DNA of 64,000 nt from Beroe forskalii (lineage: Eukaryota; Ctenophora; Nuda; Beroida; Beroidae). Where the stretch lies: assembly GCA_011033025.1 (NCBI GenBank), contig WFMF01000069.1, positions 496,001-560,000 of the forward strand, in the 5' to 3' direction. The notes below the pieces were generated by a model, which was not told the DNA's origin, did no database searches, and saw nothing but the letters and a program-made list of their open reading frames with translations. This document shows, one piece after another, positions 11,050 through 22,498 of the stretch (position 1 is its first letter; each line of letters begins with the position of its first letter). Made by a program: the position numbers and the translations under genes.

Positions 11050-14000
11050 CTACACTAACAGAGATAAATCTAGCGTAGAAATGCTGGCAACAAATTTAGG
11101 TCGATTCAGGACTTTTATTATTGGTAAACTGAGAATGTTTTCGGTCGATATTTTTGCTCGACTAAAAGTTATCATTGCGTCTGCAAATTTTATCTCATCC
11201 TCATCAATATCCTCCTCTGGTCTTTGCTCTTGGACCAGAGGGTTCTTCTCGGAAACAAGAGTAGCAATCTTCTTATGAACACATGAACCAATGTTGCACT
11301 CACATTTGTGCACCTTTGTGTGGCGGTCGTATGAAACAACAACCCTGCCAAGTTTACTGTAGTATTTAACGTTTGTATCTCCAGCAAATACGCTATAGTA
11401 AATGTACCTGGACGTGCTGTCTTGTTGTATCATTGTAGGCAAGAATTGTTTCACTACTGGGCACCCAAAATCCCGAGCAGTCTTGCAATATTTCAGCAAT
11501 AATTCTTTGTCTGAATCTCCAAAACTGTCAAGCGATGTTTCGCTGTTGACTAAATCAGGTTTTGGTGACAAGTTTTTGTTGATGCATGACGTTGCGTGAA
11601 TGCACATAAATGCTGGATTTAGGCTGCCTCGATGAAAGTTGTACATGTCCTTGCAATCCGGGGCTGTACAATCCCATCCCTTTTTGCTGACCTTCACGTG
11701 GATAGGTGCTGCTGGTCCCTGTGTGCCTCTACGGACGAGATAGATCCCACTATCAGCACATATAAGTTCTGATTGCAGAAATTTGGGACCACCGTCCTTT
11801 TTACCAGCTGCGTTTGCCGTAAATGTCATAGCATTTTTCTTGATTTTACACTTGGAGACGTGACCTCTCAGCCTATTTAAATTAGAATTTGAAAGACCAC
11901 AAAGGGCACAGTGGTAGTGTTTCACATTTTTTCGGGACGTCCGAATGATGCAGCCTGGTTGATCATTCCAGCATGTCTTAATGTCACTGTCCTCGCAAGC
12001 CCGATTATTTTCTATCTTTGTTGGAGAGAAGTCTATAAGAGGTAACGTTTCAGAAGCAACGGTACCTGTGTTTATGTTACCTTCAATGACGAGAGATTTC
12101 TCATTGGATTGGTCAGCAGTGCTATCTGTCAATATCTTAGCATTGCGATCACAAACAGCCACACTTTCCTTCGTTTCGATAGTGCTGGGTATAAAACCGT
12201 TGCTGGGACATTTCATCATGTGAGCTATTCCACGCTTACAATCGATACTGGTGTGGGATTTACAAAACAGGCAATGGAAATGGAGAGTTCTTGTACTGTG
12301 CCTCTCGCCAGTTTTAATACATTTTTCGTTTTTGCACCTCATTTTAGGCTTTAGGTCTCGTATTCTTGAGTTTGCATCCCCATCTAAGACTTTCCTTATT
12401 TTAGACAGAGCCTTGGAAAGACGCGACTCAGATTTTGGACTTGTCGAACTCTGCCCTGACGGCTCAGCAATGGCTGGCTCAGCAATGGCTGGCTCAGCAT
12501 TGACTTGCTCAGCAATGGCAGGCTCAGCAATGGCTGGCTCAGCAATGGCTGGCTCAGCAATGGCTGGCTCAGCAATGGCTGGCTCAGCAATGGCAGGCTC
12601 AGCAATGGCAGGCTCAGCAATGGCAGGCTCAGTAATGGCTGGCTCAGCAATGGCTGGCTCAGCAATGGCTGGCTCAGCAATGGCTGGCTCAGAAATGGCT
12701 GGTTCAGCAATGTCTGGCTCAGCGATGGCTGGCTCAGAGATGGCTGGCTCAGCAATGGCTGGCTCAGCAATGGCTGGCTCAGCATTGGCTGGCTCAGCAA
12801 TGACTGGCTCAGCAATGACTGGCTCAGCAATGGCTGGCTCAGCAATGGCTGGCTCAATAATGGCTGGCTCAACAATGGCTGGCTCAGCAATGGCTGGCTC
12901 AGCAATGGCTGGCTCAGCAGTGGCTGGCTCAGCAGTGGCTGGCTCATTCTGGTCAATACTCTGAGGTTTACGTTGATTTCTAGTCGGTCCCATGCAATTA
13001 TTCAAACTGTGCTGTACAACTTTATAGAAATTTTTAAATTTGTACCGTTGGCACCGTAGGCAGTGGTAATGACAGTTGCTACCCTTAGCTGTGGACTGAT
13101 TCACAATGCACTCGCTCTTGCGACAGACCATCCGATTTTTCATTCTTCTTATCAACCCTTTGTCGTCCTTCTTTAGGACCTCTTCATATAATTCATCTCT
13201 ATCTAAATCACCGTTACAGTAGTTAGTCGGTGACATTGCAGGTGTTTCTAATACTCTGTAGTTATCTGAATTGTGCTTTAGGCGCTTACTGCTACTGTCT
13301 TCACCATAGGAATTATCCTGTGAGGTATTTTCCACGCCGTTATTCAAAAAGCTTTCAAACAGCCCCCGCTGAGTTGACTTTCGAGTTTTCGGTTCTGAAC
13401 TGAGCAGGGCTTCAAATTCTTCGAACCCAAAATCTTCGATTTCAGTGGAAGGCTCAGGAGATGGAATTCTTACCCTCACCTTCCTCTTCAGAGGGGGAGG
13501 TTTACGACGAACCGACTCCTCTTCCAGCAGCTCATTGAGCTTTTCATCAGACAACACATGATGTTCCCTTACAGGTTCCAACGAGTCAAAATGATCTCTG
13601 AATATTGATCTGTGAAATGGTAGGAGATCATTCAACTTCAGTGACAATCTAAAGTGCTCCAACACATTTTGGGCGGATCCCTGCTCTTCAAACAGATTCT
13701 GTCTTATGGCCCTATTTTGAGCTACGGTATAGTGGAAATTGAGAAGTGCCAAAAGCATATCATCGGGGTCAAATTGGGAAGGGCTGGCAATGTGGTAATG
13801 TATTAGCTTTTGCCTTTGTAGGAAGTAATGATTTATCACTGATAACAATTTTGGATCAATAGGTGACTGAAAATTTATTCTCGAAGAACTGTACATTTTT
13901 ACAAGCGACGATTTTGGGCCGCTATTAGCATTTGTCAAGTAAACCCATCCATCACCAACGTGAAGGAATACACAATTGACGTACAAGTAGTCTCGGCCTG

Positions 14001-14130
14001 CATCCTGATCAGGTGGGAGCAGGAAATTTTGCAAAACAGCTGTCTCTAGCGTGTGGATAAACACATTGACATTGAGGTTTGCATCCTTTTTAATCAGCTC
14101 AATGCAGTTTTTGAAGGTTTCAAAGTCCAT
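11050..14130 (-). CDS. truncated HMGXB3/KDZ-like mobile-element protein lacking the transposase half
   Basis: Single-exon gene of 1,026 codons. The ATG at 14128-14130 is chosen because the open frame further upstream begins with GTG next to an in-frame stop. It is collinear with the first half of the 2,082-aa protein at 51.8-58.1 kb. Residues 1-165 match that protein's N-terminal domain (W62 matches W60). A basic and acidic linker follows, then a Cys/His finger with an HYHC core (about 333-378), a (PAIAE)n tract (about 394-557), and two more fingers with HFHC/HYHC cores (about 597-640 and 718-760). A KKGWDC...C..CxHxxxC module near 817 and a SWIM finger C943-x-C945-x4-C950-x-H952 complete it. 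It stops about 75 residues after the SWIM finger, so SAP, DDE-like core, USP-like and Ulp1-like domains are all absent. It could be a repressor-type derivative that still binds element DNA, or simply a decayed copy. The long open frame and shared promoter argue for expression. Confidence 0.75.
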   Translation of the reverse strand: MDFETFKNCIELIKKDANLNVNVFIHTLETAVLQNFLLPPDQDAGRDYLYVNCVFLHVGDGWVYLTNANSGPKSSLVKMYSSSRINFQSPIDPKLLSVINHYFLQRQKLIHYHIASPSQFDPDDMLLALLNFHYTVAQNRAIRQNLFEEQGSAQNVLEHFRLSLKLNDLLPFHRSIFRDHFDSLEPVREHHVLSDEKLNELLEEESVRRKPPPLKRKVRVRIPSPEPSTEIEDFGFEEFEALLSSEPKTRKSTQRGLFESFLNNGVENTSQDNSYGEDSSSKRLKHNSDNYRVLETPAMSPTNYCNGDLDRDELYEEVLKKDDKGLIRRMKNRMVCRKSECIVNQSTAKGSNCHYHCLRCQRYKFKNFYKVVQHSLNNCMGPTRNQRKPQSIDQNEPATAEPATAEPAIAEPAIAEPAIVEPAIIEPAIAEPAIAEPVIAEPVIAEPANAEPAIAEPAIAEPAISEPAIAEPDIAEPAISEPAIAEPAIAEPAIAEPAITEPAIAEPAIAEPAIAEPAIAEPAIAEPAIAEPAIAEPAIAEQVNAEPAIAEPAIAEPSGQSSTSPKSESRLSKALSKIRKVLDGDANSRIRDLKPKMRCKNEKCIKTGERHSTRTLHFHCLFCKSHTSIDCKRGIAHMMKCPSNGFIPSTIETKESVAVCDRNAKILTDSTADQSNEKSLVIEGNINTGTVASETLPLIDFSPTKIENNRACEDSDIKTCWNDQPGCIIRTSRKNVKHYHCALCGLSNSNLNRLRGHVSKCKIKKNAMTFTANAAGKKDGGPKFLQSELICADSGIYLVRRGTQGPAAPIHVKVSKKGWDCTAPDCKDMYNFHRGSLNPAFMCIHATSCINKNLSPKPDLVNSETSLDSFGDSDKELLLKYCKTARDFGCPVVKQFLPTMIQQDSTSRYIYYSVFAGDTNVKYYSKLGRVVVSYDRHTKVHKCECNIGSCVHKKIATLVSEKNPLVQEQRPEEDIDEDEIKFADAMITFSRAKISTENILSLPIIKVLNRPKFVASISTLDLSLLV
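12461..12946 (-). repeat. coding 15-bp minisatellite (PAIAE)n
   Basis: About 32 copies of a 15-bp unit (plus strand GGCTCAGCAATGGCT) inside the minus-strand element gene. The period is a multiple of three and the unit has no stop in several frames. This explains long open frames on both strands here, and only the minus-strand PAIAE frame is real. Confidence 0.95.
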
Positions 14131-14149
14131 ATCAGTTTCTGGACTGATG

Positions 14150-14370
14150 TTTAGTATCACCCTCTAAGGGGAATATGAAGATAGTATCACCCTCTAAGGG
14201 GAATATGAAGATAGTATCACCCTCTGAGGGGAATATGAAGATAGTATCGCCCTCTAAGGGGAATAGGAAGATAGTATCACCCTCTAAGGGGAATAGGAAG
14301 ATAGTATCACCCTCTACGGGGAATAAGAAGATAGTATCGCCCTCTAAGGGGAATAGGGAAACAGACTAGC
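14150..14370. repeat. 30-bp tandem repeat in the 5' leader of the minus-strand element gene
   Basis: Seven copies of a 30-bp unit containing GATAGTATCACCCTCTAAGG, between the TATA motif (14556-14564) and the ATG (14130). The repeat is therefore predicted to be transcribed as leader. The sister gene has an unrelated tandem repeat in the same position. Confidence 0.9.
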
Positions 14371-14436
14371 CCACTAAGGGGATCTGACTGGTAGTGGGAG
14401 AATCTAGTCTCAACCGATAAAAGGGGTAAATGAAAC

Positions 14437-14458
14437 GTGGGAGAAAAGTCTCGACCAC
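14437..14458 (-). promoter_or_regulatory. leader motif GTGGTCGAGA..TCTCCCAC shared with the sister gene
   Basis: Read on the minus strand this 22-nt element matches two copies in the leader of the large element gene (51627-51647 and 51661-51681), differing by one inserted base and one substitution. Its position downstream of TATA and upstream of ATG is the same in both genes. Confidence 0.6.
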
Positions 14459-14555
14459 TGGAGTATACTTGTACACTTGTATGGTGTAAAGTAATGGGCT
14501 CTGAGAATAAGAGTGTTATTCTGAGCACTGAGCAGGATGATTCTGTGGGAGAGCA

Positions 14556-14604
14556 GTATATATACCACACCGATACTCACGACTTCGTCAGATCACGCGT
14601 CACA
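14556..14604 (-). promoter_or_regulatory. core promoter: GACRCGTGATCTGACGAA box plus TATATATAC
   Basis: Read on the minus strand, TGTGACGCGTGATCTGACGA (14604 downward) is followed 19 bp later by TATATATAC (14564-14556). The sister gene has the same box (19 of 21 identical) followed 18 bp later by the same TATA motif. A start site about 25-30 bp beyond the TATA box is inferred. Confidence 0.65.
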
Positions 14605-15029
14605 TAATGTCCGCTAAATTCAACTAATAATACCTCATTATCACCACCGCTGATTGGGATGTGACTCAGCTTGCAACATACCACACGCATCGTTTGAGTT
14701 TGTGATGAGGTGCATTTGCATTTGATTGCGACTGATTGAAATGTGACCCGGCGTGCAACATGTAGCATTATACATGTTGGAGTTGTTGATTGGGTTCATC
14801 CTTGTTTCCACGAAATTGTGAAATATTTCAGTTTTTCCTGAATTTAATATGTCGTCGAGGTAAAGAGAAGAAAATACCCTACGCAATACGGCGTAATATA
14901 AGAAATCACACTGTTTAAATTCGAAAAGAGCTGTGACGTATACTGGCTAATTTCAGCTTACCAAATCGATAAATTTGCATCAAAGTCATATGTTGCCGTA
15001 GTTTGATGATATTCGGACGCTGACTAAAC
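14605..15029. other. upstream flank of the minus-strand element gene
   Basis: No gene. It holds two copies of a short motif that, read on the minus strand, is ATGTTGCA..C.GRGTCACAT. Related words (ACATGTTGCAAGCTGGGT, GAGTCACATTCC) occur at 51340-51415 upstream of the sister gene, so homology between the two 5' flanks extends past the core promoter. Confidence 0.45.
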
Positions 15030-18000
15030 AGTTTTCGAATGACCCACAAACACGCATTTCAATTTTGTCGCATTTTGTTACAAGTGCCGGTAATTTGGCG
15101 GATAACCTCAGGTCATGAAAATGGTGACAAGTGCCATATCTCGACTTCTGCAATAGATAGCCACACCAAATTTTGCAGGCATGTCAATTTAATTGTAACT
15201 AAAAGATATAAATCAGCAGCCATTCAAAAATTACACTTTCAAGTCCGTTATGGCACATTTTTTGATTTTCAGCTGATGTGACACGGTATTTTCAGGCTTA
15301 ATCAAGATCAAAACTTTGTTCAACAAAACCGATTATTTTGATTCAAAATAATATTTTTATGACTTACTTTGACATTCTGAACGGTTTAAAAGTGATTCCG
15401 AACAAATTTGGGAAATTTTTGAAATGGGTGTCAGGGTGTCATCTTGGTGTCACCGCGTCACCATCTTCAGGAAGAGGCCTCAAGATGGTTGAAGCAGTAT
15501 CTAATGGCCATCAGCAATCATATCTGATCATATAAAATCATCAGAGCATATTAGAACACACAGAAACACGCATTTCAATTTTGTTACATTTTGTTACAAG
15601 TGCCGGTAATTTGGCGGATACTCTCAGGTCATGAAAATGGTGACAAGTGCCATATCTCGACTTCTGCAATAGATAGCCACACCAAATTTTGCAGGCATGT
15701 CAATTTCATGGTAACTAAAAGATATAAATCAGCAGCCATTCAAAAATTACATTTTCAAGTGTGATGTGACACTGTATTTTCAGGCTAAGCCAAGATCGAA
15801 AATTTGGTAAACAAAACCGATTATTTTGATTCAAAATAATGTTTTTGTGACTTACTTTGACTTTCTGAACGGTTTAAAGTGATTCCGAACAAATTTGGAG
15901 AATTTTTGAAATGGGTGTCAGGGTGTCATCTTGGTGTCACCGCGTCACCATTTTCAGGAATAGAGGTCTCAAGATGGTTGAAGCAGTATCTAATGGCCAT
16001 CAGCAATCATATCTGATCATAATAAAATCATCAGAGCATGTTGAAACACCCAGAAACACGCATTTCAATTTTGTCACATTTTGTTACAAGTGCCGGTAAT
16101 TTGGCGGATACTCTCAGGTCATGAAAATGGTGACAAGTGCCATATCTCGACTTCTGCAATAGATAGCCACACCAAATTTTGCAGGCATGTCAATTTCATG
16201 GTAACTAGAAGATATAAATCAGCAGCCATTCAAAAATTACATTTTCAGGTCTTTTATGGCCCTTTTTCGATTTTCAGCTGATGTGACACTGTATTTCAGG
16301 CTAAGTCATGAAGATCGAAAATTTGGTAAACAAAACCGATTATTTCCATTCAAAATCATGTTTTGAGACTAACATCATAAATTTTTGAATGGTTTAAAAG
16401 TGATTCCGAACAAATTTGGAGAATTTTTGAAATGGGTGTCAGGGTGTCATCTTGGTGTCACTGATGAACCGTTTTCAGGAATAGAGGCCTCAAGATACTG
16501 TTGAAGCCATTTATCTTCTTGGCAGATCATTTAAATCATATATTTGATCACATAAAATCACCAGTTTGTTGAATAATTTAGAATAACGCATTTCAATTTT
16601 TGATACATTTTGTTACAAGTGCCGGTAATTTGGCGGATACTCAGGTCATGAAAATGGTGACAAGTGCCATATCTCGAGTTCGTAGATAGCCACACCAAAT
16701 TTTGCAGGCATGTCAATTTCATAGTAACTAGAAGATATAAATCAGCAGCCATTCAAAATTATCACCGATGCGATTTTTATGGCCCTACCAATTTTTCTGA
16801 TGTGACACTGTATTTTCAGGCTATGTCAAAATCGAAAATAGGGTAAATCAAACCGATTATTTTCATTCAAAATCATGTTTTTGTGACTTATTTTGACTTG
16901 GTACGGTGTTTTAAAGGAAGAAGAACAAATTCCTACTGGTTCAAAACCATCTTTTTAAAATTCCACCTACCGTTCATGTTTTGGTGTCAACGCTGGATTG
17001 GAACCACCATTTTCAGGAATCACCTGAATCCTCAACAGATGCAGATGGGAACCCCACCAACAACCAACCAAATCATATTTGATCCTAAAATCACCAGAAC
17101 ATCTGAAACCTCAGAAGTTTGGATTTCAATTTGGACATTTTCCAAGTGCCGGTAATTTGGCGGATACTCTCAGGTCATGAAAATGGTGACAAGTGCCATA
17201 TTCGACTTCTGCAGTAGATAGCCACACCAAATTTTGCAGGCATGTCAATTTCATGGTAATAGGAGGAATATAAATCATGCCATTCAAAATTACATTTTCA
17301 AGTCTTTTATGGCCCTTTTTTGATTTTCAGCTGATGTGACACTGTATTTTCAGGCTAAGTCAAGATCGAAAATTTGGTAAACAAAACCGATTATTTTCAT
17401 TCAAAATCATGTTTTAGCGACGTTTGACTTTCTGAACGGGTTTAAAAGTGATTCCGAACAAATTTGGAGAATTTTTGAGATGGGTGCAGGGTGTCATCTT
17501 GGTGTCACTGCGTCACCACCAGGAATAGAGCCTCAAGATGGTTGGACATATCTAATGGCCAAAAGCAATCATATTTGCCCACATAAACGTTCACCAAGAA
17601 CATGTAAAACCACAGCCTGCTGAAACATCTCTGAGAAAACACGCATTTCAATTTTACTACATTTTGTTACAAGGAAGGTAATTTGGCGGATACTCTCAGG
17701 AATGAAAATGGTGACAAGTGCCATATCTCGACTTCTGCAATAGATATTGGACACCAAATTTTGCAGGCATGTCAATTTCATGGTATAACGTAGAAGATAT
17801 AAATCAGTGAGCCATTCAAAAATCACATTTTCAGGTTTGAATGGCTTTTTATGATTTTCAGTTAATGTGACACTGTATTTTCAGGCTAAGTCAAGATCGA
17901 AAATTTGGTAAACAAAACCGGATATTTCATTCAAAATCATGTTTTTGTGACTTAGTTTGACTTTCTGAACGGGTTTAAAGTGATTCCGAACAAATTTGGA

Positions 18001-21000
18001 GAATTTTTGAAAAAAATGGGTGTCAGGGTGTCATCTTGGTGTCACCGCGTCACCGTTTTCAGGAATAGAGGCCTCAAGATGGATTTCAGTTGGTTAGTAT
18101 CTAATGGCCATCAGCAATCATATTCGATCACATAAAATCACCAGAACATGTTGAAACACCCAGAAACACGCATTTCAATTTTGTCACATTTTGTTACAAG
18201 TGCCGGTAATTTGAGGGATACTCTCAGGTCATGAAAATGGTGACAAGTGTCATATCTCGAGTTCTGGAATAGATAGCCACACCAAATTTTGCAGGCATGT
18301 CAATTTCATAGTAACTAGAAGATTTAAATCTGCAGCCATTCAAAAATTCGATTTTTCGTCTTTGATGACCGATTTTCGTTTTTCACTGATTTTCAGGCTA
18401 TGTCAATATCAAGATCGAAAATTACCTAAACAAAACCGAAAATTTTGGATTCAAAATCATGTTTTTGTGACTTACTTTGACTTTCTGAACGGGTTTAAAG
18501 TGATTCCGAACAAATTTGGAGAATTTTTGAAATGGGTGTCAGGGTGTCATCTTGGTGTCACCGCGTCACCGTTTTCAGGAATAGAGGCCTCAAGATGGTT
18601 CAAACAGTATCTAATGGCCATCAGCAATCATATTTGATCACATAAAATCACCAGAACATGTTGAAACACCCAGAAACACGCATTTCAATTTTGTCACATT
18701 TTGTTACAAGTGCCGGTAATTTGGCGGATACTCTCAGGTCATGAAAATGGTGACAAGTGTCATATCTCGAGTTCTGGAATAGATAGCCACACCAAATTTT
18801 GCAGGCACGTCAGTTGAATGTTTACTAGAAGAAATAAATCGCCATCTCACCAAAAAGTCGATTTTTCGTCCGTGATGACCGATTTTTCGTTTTTTACTGT
18901 ATTTTCAGGCTAAGTCAATATCGCAATATACCTGACAAAATCGAAAATTTTGGATCAGAATCATGTTTTTGTGACTTACTTTGACTTTCTGAACGGTTTA
19001 AAAGTGATTCCGAACAAATTTGGAGAATTTTTGAAATGGGTGTCAGGGTGTCATCTTGGTGTCACCGCGTCACCATTTTCAGGAATAAAGGCCTCAAGAT
19101 GGTTCAAACAGTATCTAATGGCCATCAGCAATCATATCTGATCATATAAAATCATCAGAACATATTAGAACACCCAGAAACACGCATTTCAATTTTGTTA
19201 CATTTTGTTACAAGTGCCGGTAATTTGGCGGATACTCTCAGGTCATGAAAATGGTGACAAGTGTCATATCTCGAGTTCTGGAATAGATAGCCACACCAAA
19301 TTTTGCAGGCACGTCAGTTGAATGTTTACTAGAAGAAATAAATCGCCATCTCAACAAAAAAGTCGATTTTTCGTCCGTGATGACCGATTTTTCGTTTTTT
19401 ACTGTATTTTCAGGCTATGTCAATATCGCAATATTACCTGACAAAATCGAAAATTTTGGATCAGAATCATGTTTTTATGACTTACTTTGACATTCTGAAC
19501 GGTTTAAAAGTGATTCCGAACAAATTTGGAGAATTTTTGAAATGGGTGTCAGGGTGTCATTTTGGTGTCACCGCGTCACCGTTTTCAGGAATAGAGGCCT
19601 CAAGATGGTTCAAACAGTATCTAATGACCATGAACAATCATATCTGATCATATAAAATCATCAGAGCATATTAGAACACCCAGAAACACGCATTTCAATT
19701 TTGTCACATTTTGTTACAAGTGCCGGTAATTTGGCGGATACTCTCAGGTCATGAAAATGGTGACAAGTGTCATATCTCGAGTTCTGGAATAGATAGCCAC
19801 ACCAAATTTTGCAGGCACGTCAGTTGAATGTTTACTAGAAGAAATAAATCGCCATCTTAACAAAAAAGTCGATTTTTCGTCCGTGATGACCGATTTTTCG
19901 TTTTTTTACTGTATTTTCAGGCTATGTCAATATCGCAATATTACCTGACAAAATCGAAAATTTTGGATCAGAATCATGTTTTTATGACTTACTTTGACAT
20001 TCTGAACGGTTTAAAAGTGATTCCGAACAAATTTGGAGAATTTTTGAAATGGGTGTCAGGGTGTCATTTTGGTGTCACCGCGTCACCGTTTTCAGGAATA
20101 GAGGCCTCAAGACGGTTCAAACAGTATCTAATGGCCATCAGCAATCATATCTGATCATATAAAATCATCAGAGCATATTAGAACACCCAGAAACACGCAT
20201 TTCAATTTTGTCACATTTTGTTACAAGTGCCGGTAATTTGGCGGATACTCTCAGGTCATGAAAATGGTGACAAGTGTCATATCTCGAGTTCTGGAATAGA
20301 TAGCCACACCAAATTTTGCAGGCACGTCAGTTGAATGTTTACTAGAAGAAATAAATCGCCATCTCAACAAAAAAGTCGATTTTTCGTCCGTGATGACCGA
20401 TTTTTCGTTTTTTACTGTATTTTCAGGCTATGTCAATATCGCAATATTACCTGACAAAATCGAAAATTTTGGATCAGAATCATGTTTTTATGACTTACTT
20501 TGACTTTCTGAACGGGTTTAAAGTGATTCCGAACAAATTTGGAGAAATTTTGAAATGGGTGTCAGGGTGTCATCTTGGTGTCACCGCGTCACCGTTTTCA
20601 GGAATAGAGGCCTCAAGATGGTTCAAACAGTATCTAATGGCCATCAGCAATCATATCTGATCATATAAAATCATCAGAGCATATTAGAACACCCAGAAAC
20701 ACGCATTTCAATTTTGTCACATTTTGTTACAAGTGCCGGTAATTTGGCGGATACTCTCAGGTCATGAAAATGGTGACAAGTGTCATATCTCGAGTTCTGG
20801 AATAGATAGCCACACCAAATTTTGCAGGCACGTCAGTTGAATGTTTACTAGAAGAAATAAATCGCCATCTCAACAAAAAAGTCGATTTTTCGTCCGTGAT
20901 GACCGATTTTTCGTTTTTTACTGTATTTTCAGGCTATGTCAATATCGCAATATTACCTGACAAAATCGAAAATTTTGGATCAGAATCATGTTTTTATGAC

Positions 21001-21257
21001 TTACTTTGACATTCTGAACGGTTTAAAAAGTGATTCCGAACAAATTTGGAAAATTTTTGAAAATTTATTTTTGTGTCACCATGATGTCATCATGTCATCA
21101 CTGTGTCATCACCGACTCTAAAACTGCTCAGAAAGTGTCTAATGACATCCTACTATCATATCTGATGGTTTGGAACCAACAAAAAATGTCAGAACACCCA
21201 GAAACATGCATTTCAGTTTTGTCACAAGTGCCGGTAATTCGGGGGATTCATCTACTG
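15030..21257 (+). repeat. 506/517-bp satellite array, about 12 monomers
   Basis: Monomers are marked by GTGCCGGTAATTTGGCGG at about 500-530 bp steps. All share about 380-400 bp, including CACACCAAATTTTGCAGGCA and GGTGTCACCGCGTCACC. They differ in one cassette. Type B (15.0-17.9 kb) has TTTTATGGCCCTTTTT and CAAAACCGATTATTT. Type A (18.3-21.0 kb, period 506-507) has GATGACCGATTTTTCG and AATATCGCAATATTACCTG. The array ends with a diverged module (21060-21257) with ATGATGTCATCATGTCATCA and a terminus GGATTCATCTACTG. Copies at 16.3-17.9 kb carry many more small changes than their neighbours. Short open frames inside recur with the period and show no coding signal. Confidence 0.9.
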
Positions 21258-21656
21258 GTATGGAACGCGCGATGCATATTCTATGGTTACAAGTCTTTAA
21301 TCTTTATCGCTTTTGTTGCGCGCGGCTGTCGCGCGCGTACATGCATGAAGTACCGAAACGGCATTCTTTTTTTTTGAAAAGTGTAATAACTATTTAAAAA
21401 GTCGTGATATTGCTTGCAAATGTAGAATTGACCTATAAGATAATAGTTCCTCCTCTTGTCATTGTGCCATATTTTAACTCTCACGGGGATAAGTCAAGTA
21501 AATTGAAATGCCGCGTAAATTTCTACTTGCCGCTTATTTTGCGCGCGAACATGCACTGTTGACTCGATAATCGATTCAGCTATTAAACAAGCATCAGGCA
21601 CTGGATATTCATTAAGATCATTGAATCTTTTGGTGCCAACTTTTGTTCTTTTTCAG
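21258..21656. other. spacer between the satellite and the C2 exons
   Basis: Contains a short GC-rich patch with GCGCGCGGCTGTCGCGCGCG near 21320-21345. The 3' part has a pyrimidine tract leading into the strong acceptor of the first C2 exon. Confidence 0.4.
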
Positions 21657-21740
21657 GCTCACTCAGATCTTGTCTCAATTCTCGAGGCATGCGACGTTCA
21701 AGTTCCAAGCTCAGATACTTCTTGCAACCCTTATGTCAAG
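21657..21740 (+). CDS. C2-domain protein, exon 1 of 4 seen
   Basis: This 84-nt phase-0 exon lies between a strong acceptor (TTTGTTCTTTTTCAG|G) and a strong donor (AAG|GTGAGC). It encodes 28 residues ending in DTSCNPYVK, which corresponds to strand 1, loop 1 and the DPYVK signature of a C2 domain such as that of conventional protein kinase C. C2 domains are beta-sandwich modules that bind membranes, often through Ca2+ held by loop aspartates. Here the Asp of SDPYVK is Asn (CNPYVK). Upstream exons of the gene were not recognised. Confidence 0.7.
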
Positions 21741-22498
21741 GTGAGCAGTTTGCGAATAAGTGGGGTTTTGAACATCTGTGAAGGATATTCACATCTGCTA
21801 GAAAAATACGGTTATTCCATTGAGGGGGAGTAGAGTACAATCTGCGTTCGTGTTGAGAAACAAAATTTGTGTAAGCCAACATTTGACACAATAGCTGTTC
21901 ATTGACTTTTTTGTTGTTTGGCTTCTAGATAAGTAGATACTGGTCTACTTCTCCTGTTGAGTCTGTTTAAAGCATGCAAACCTGCCCTACTGATTATTTG
22001 AACCTGTCAAAGCATCTTCAAGGTGCCCCTTATAAAACCTACCCTAAACATGACGTGATATGCCTGTCAAACACATGTTCAGAAACTTCCTGCTGACGCA
22101 ACTGAATGGCAAATTGCTAACAGAATAACAGTGGTGCTATGTCAGTGATGGCATAGACAGTTTATAGTATTATCATGGACGCTGATTAAGCTTACCGGGT
22201 CCCATCTGTTCTTGTCCATACTTTCGGCATTCATGGTTTCCTGACTTTAACTTTAAAGGCCATTGTACGTAAGCGTTATGCTTTGATGATTTGATATTGA
22301 GTTAGAGATTGTAGGTCCAGTCCCCGGCCAAATTATTCACAGTGGTGAACTTTTGGCTGCGCAATTATGCCGAACCGTGAAACGTACCGAACCTGCCTAA
22401 AGTTCAGCACTGTAACTATCATTGTCTAAATTTAATCTAATAATTTTAGGTATATCTTATATCTCAGATATATAACTATCAAACTAACCCTCCCCCAG

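Noticed and set aside
10769..11278. 169-aa plus-strand open frame
   Set aside because: Its second half lies opposite the coding 3' end of the minus-strand element gene and the rest has no domain.
12251..12964. Long open frames on the plus strand and a second minus frame across the 15-bp repeat
   Set aside because: They come from a stop-free unit whose period is a multiple of three; only the minus-strand PAIAE frame continues into recognisable fingers.
14131..14160. Start of the short element protein at 14160
   Set aside because: That codon is GTG; the first ATG in frame is at 14128-14130 and aligns with the ATG of the sister protein.
15039..21377. Repeated 60-117 aa frames in the satellite arrays
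   Set aside because: They recur with the monomer, break whenever a monomer changes by one base, and have no domain or start context.
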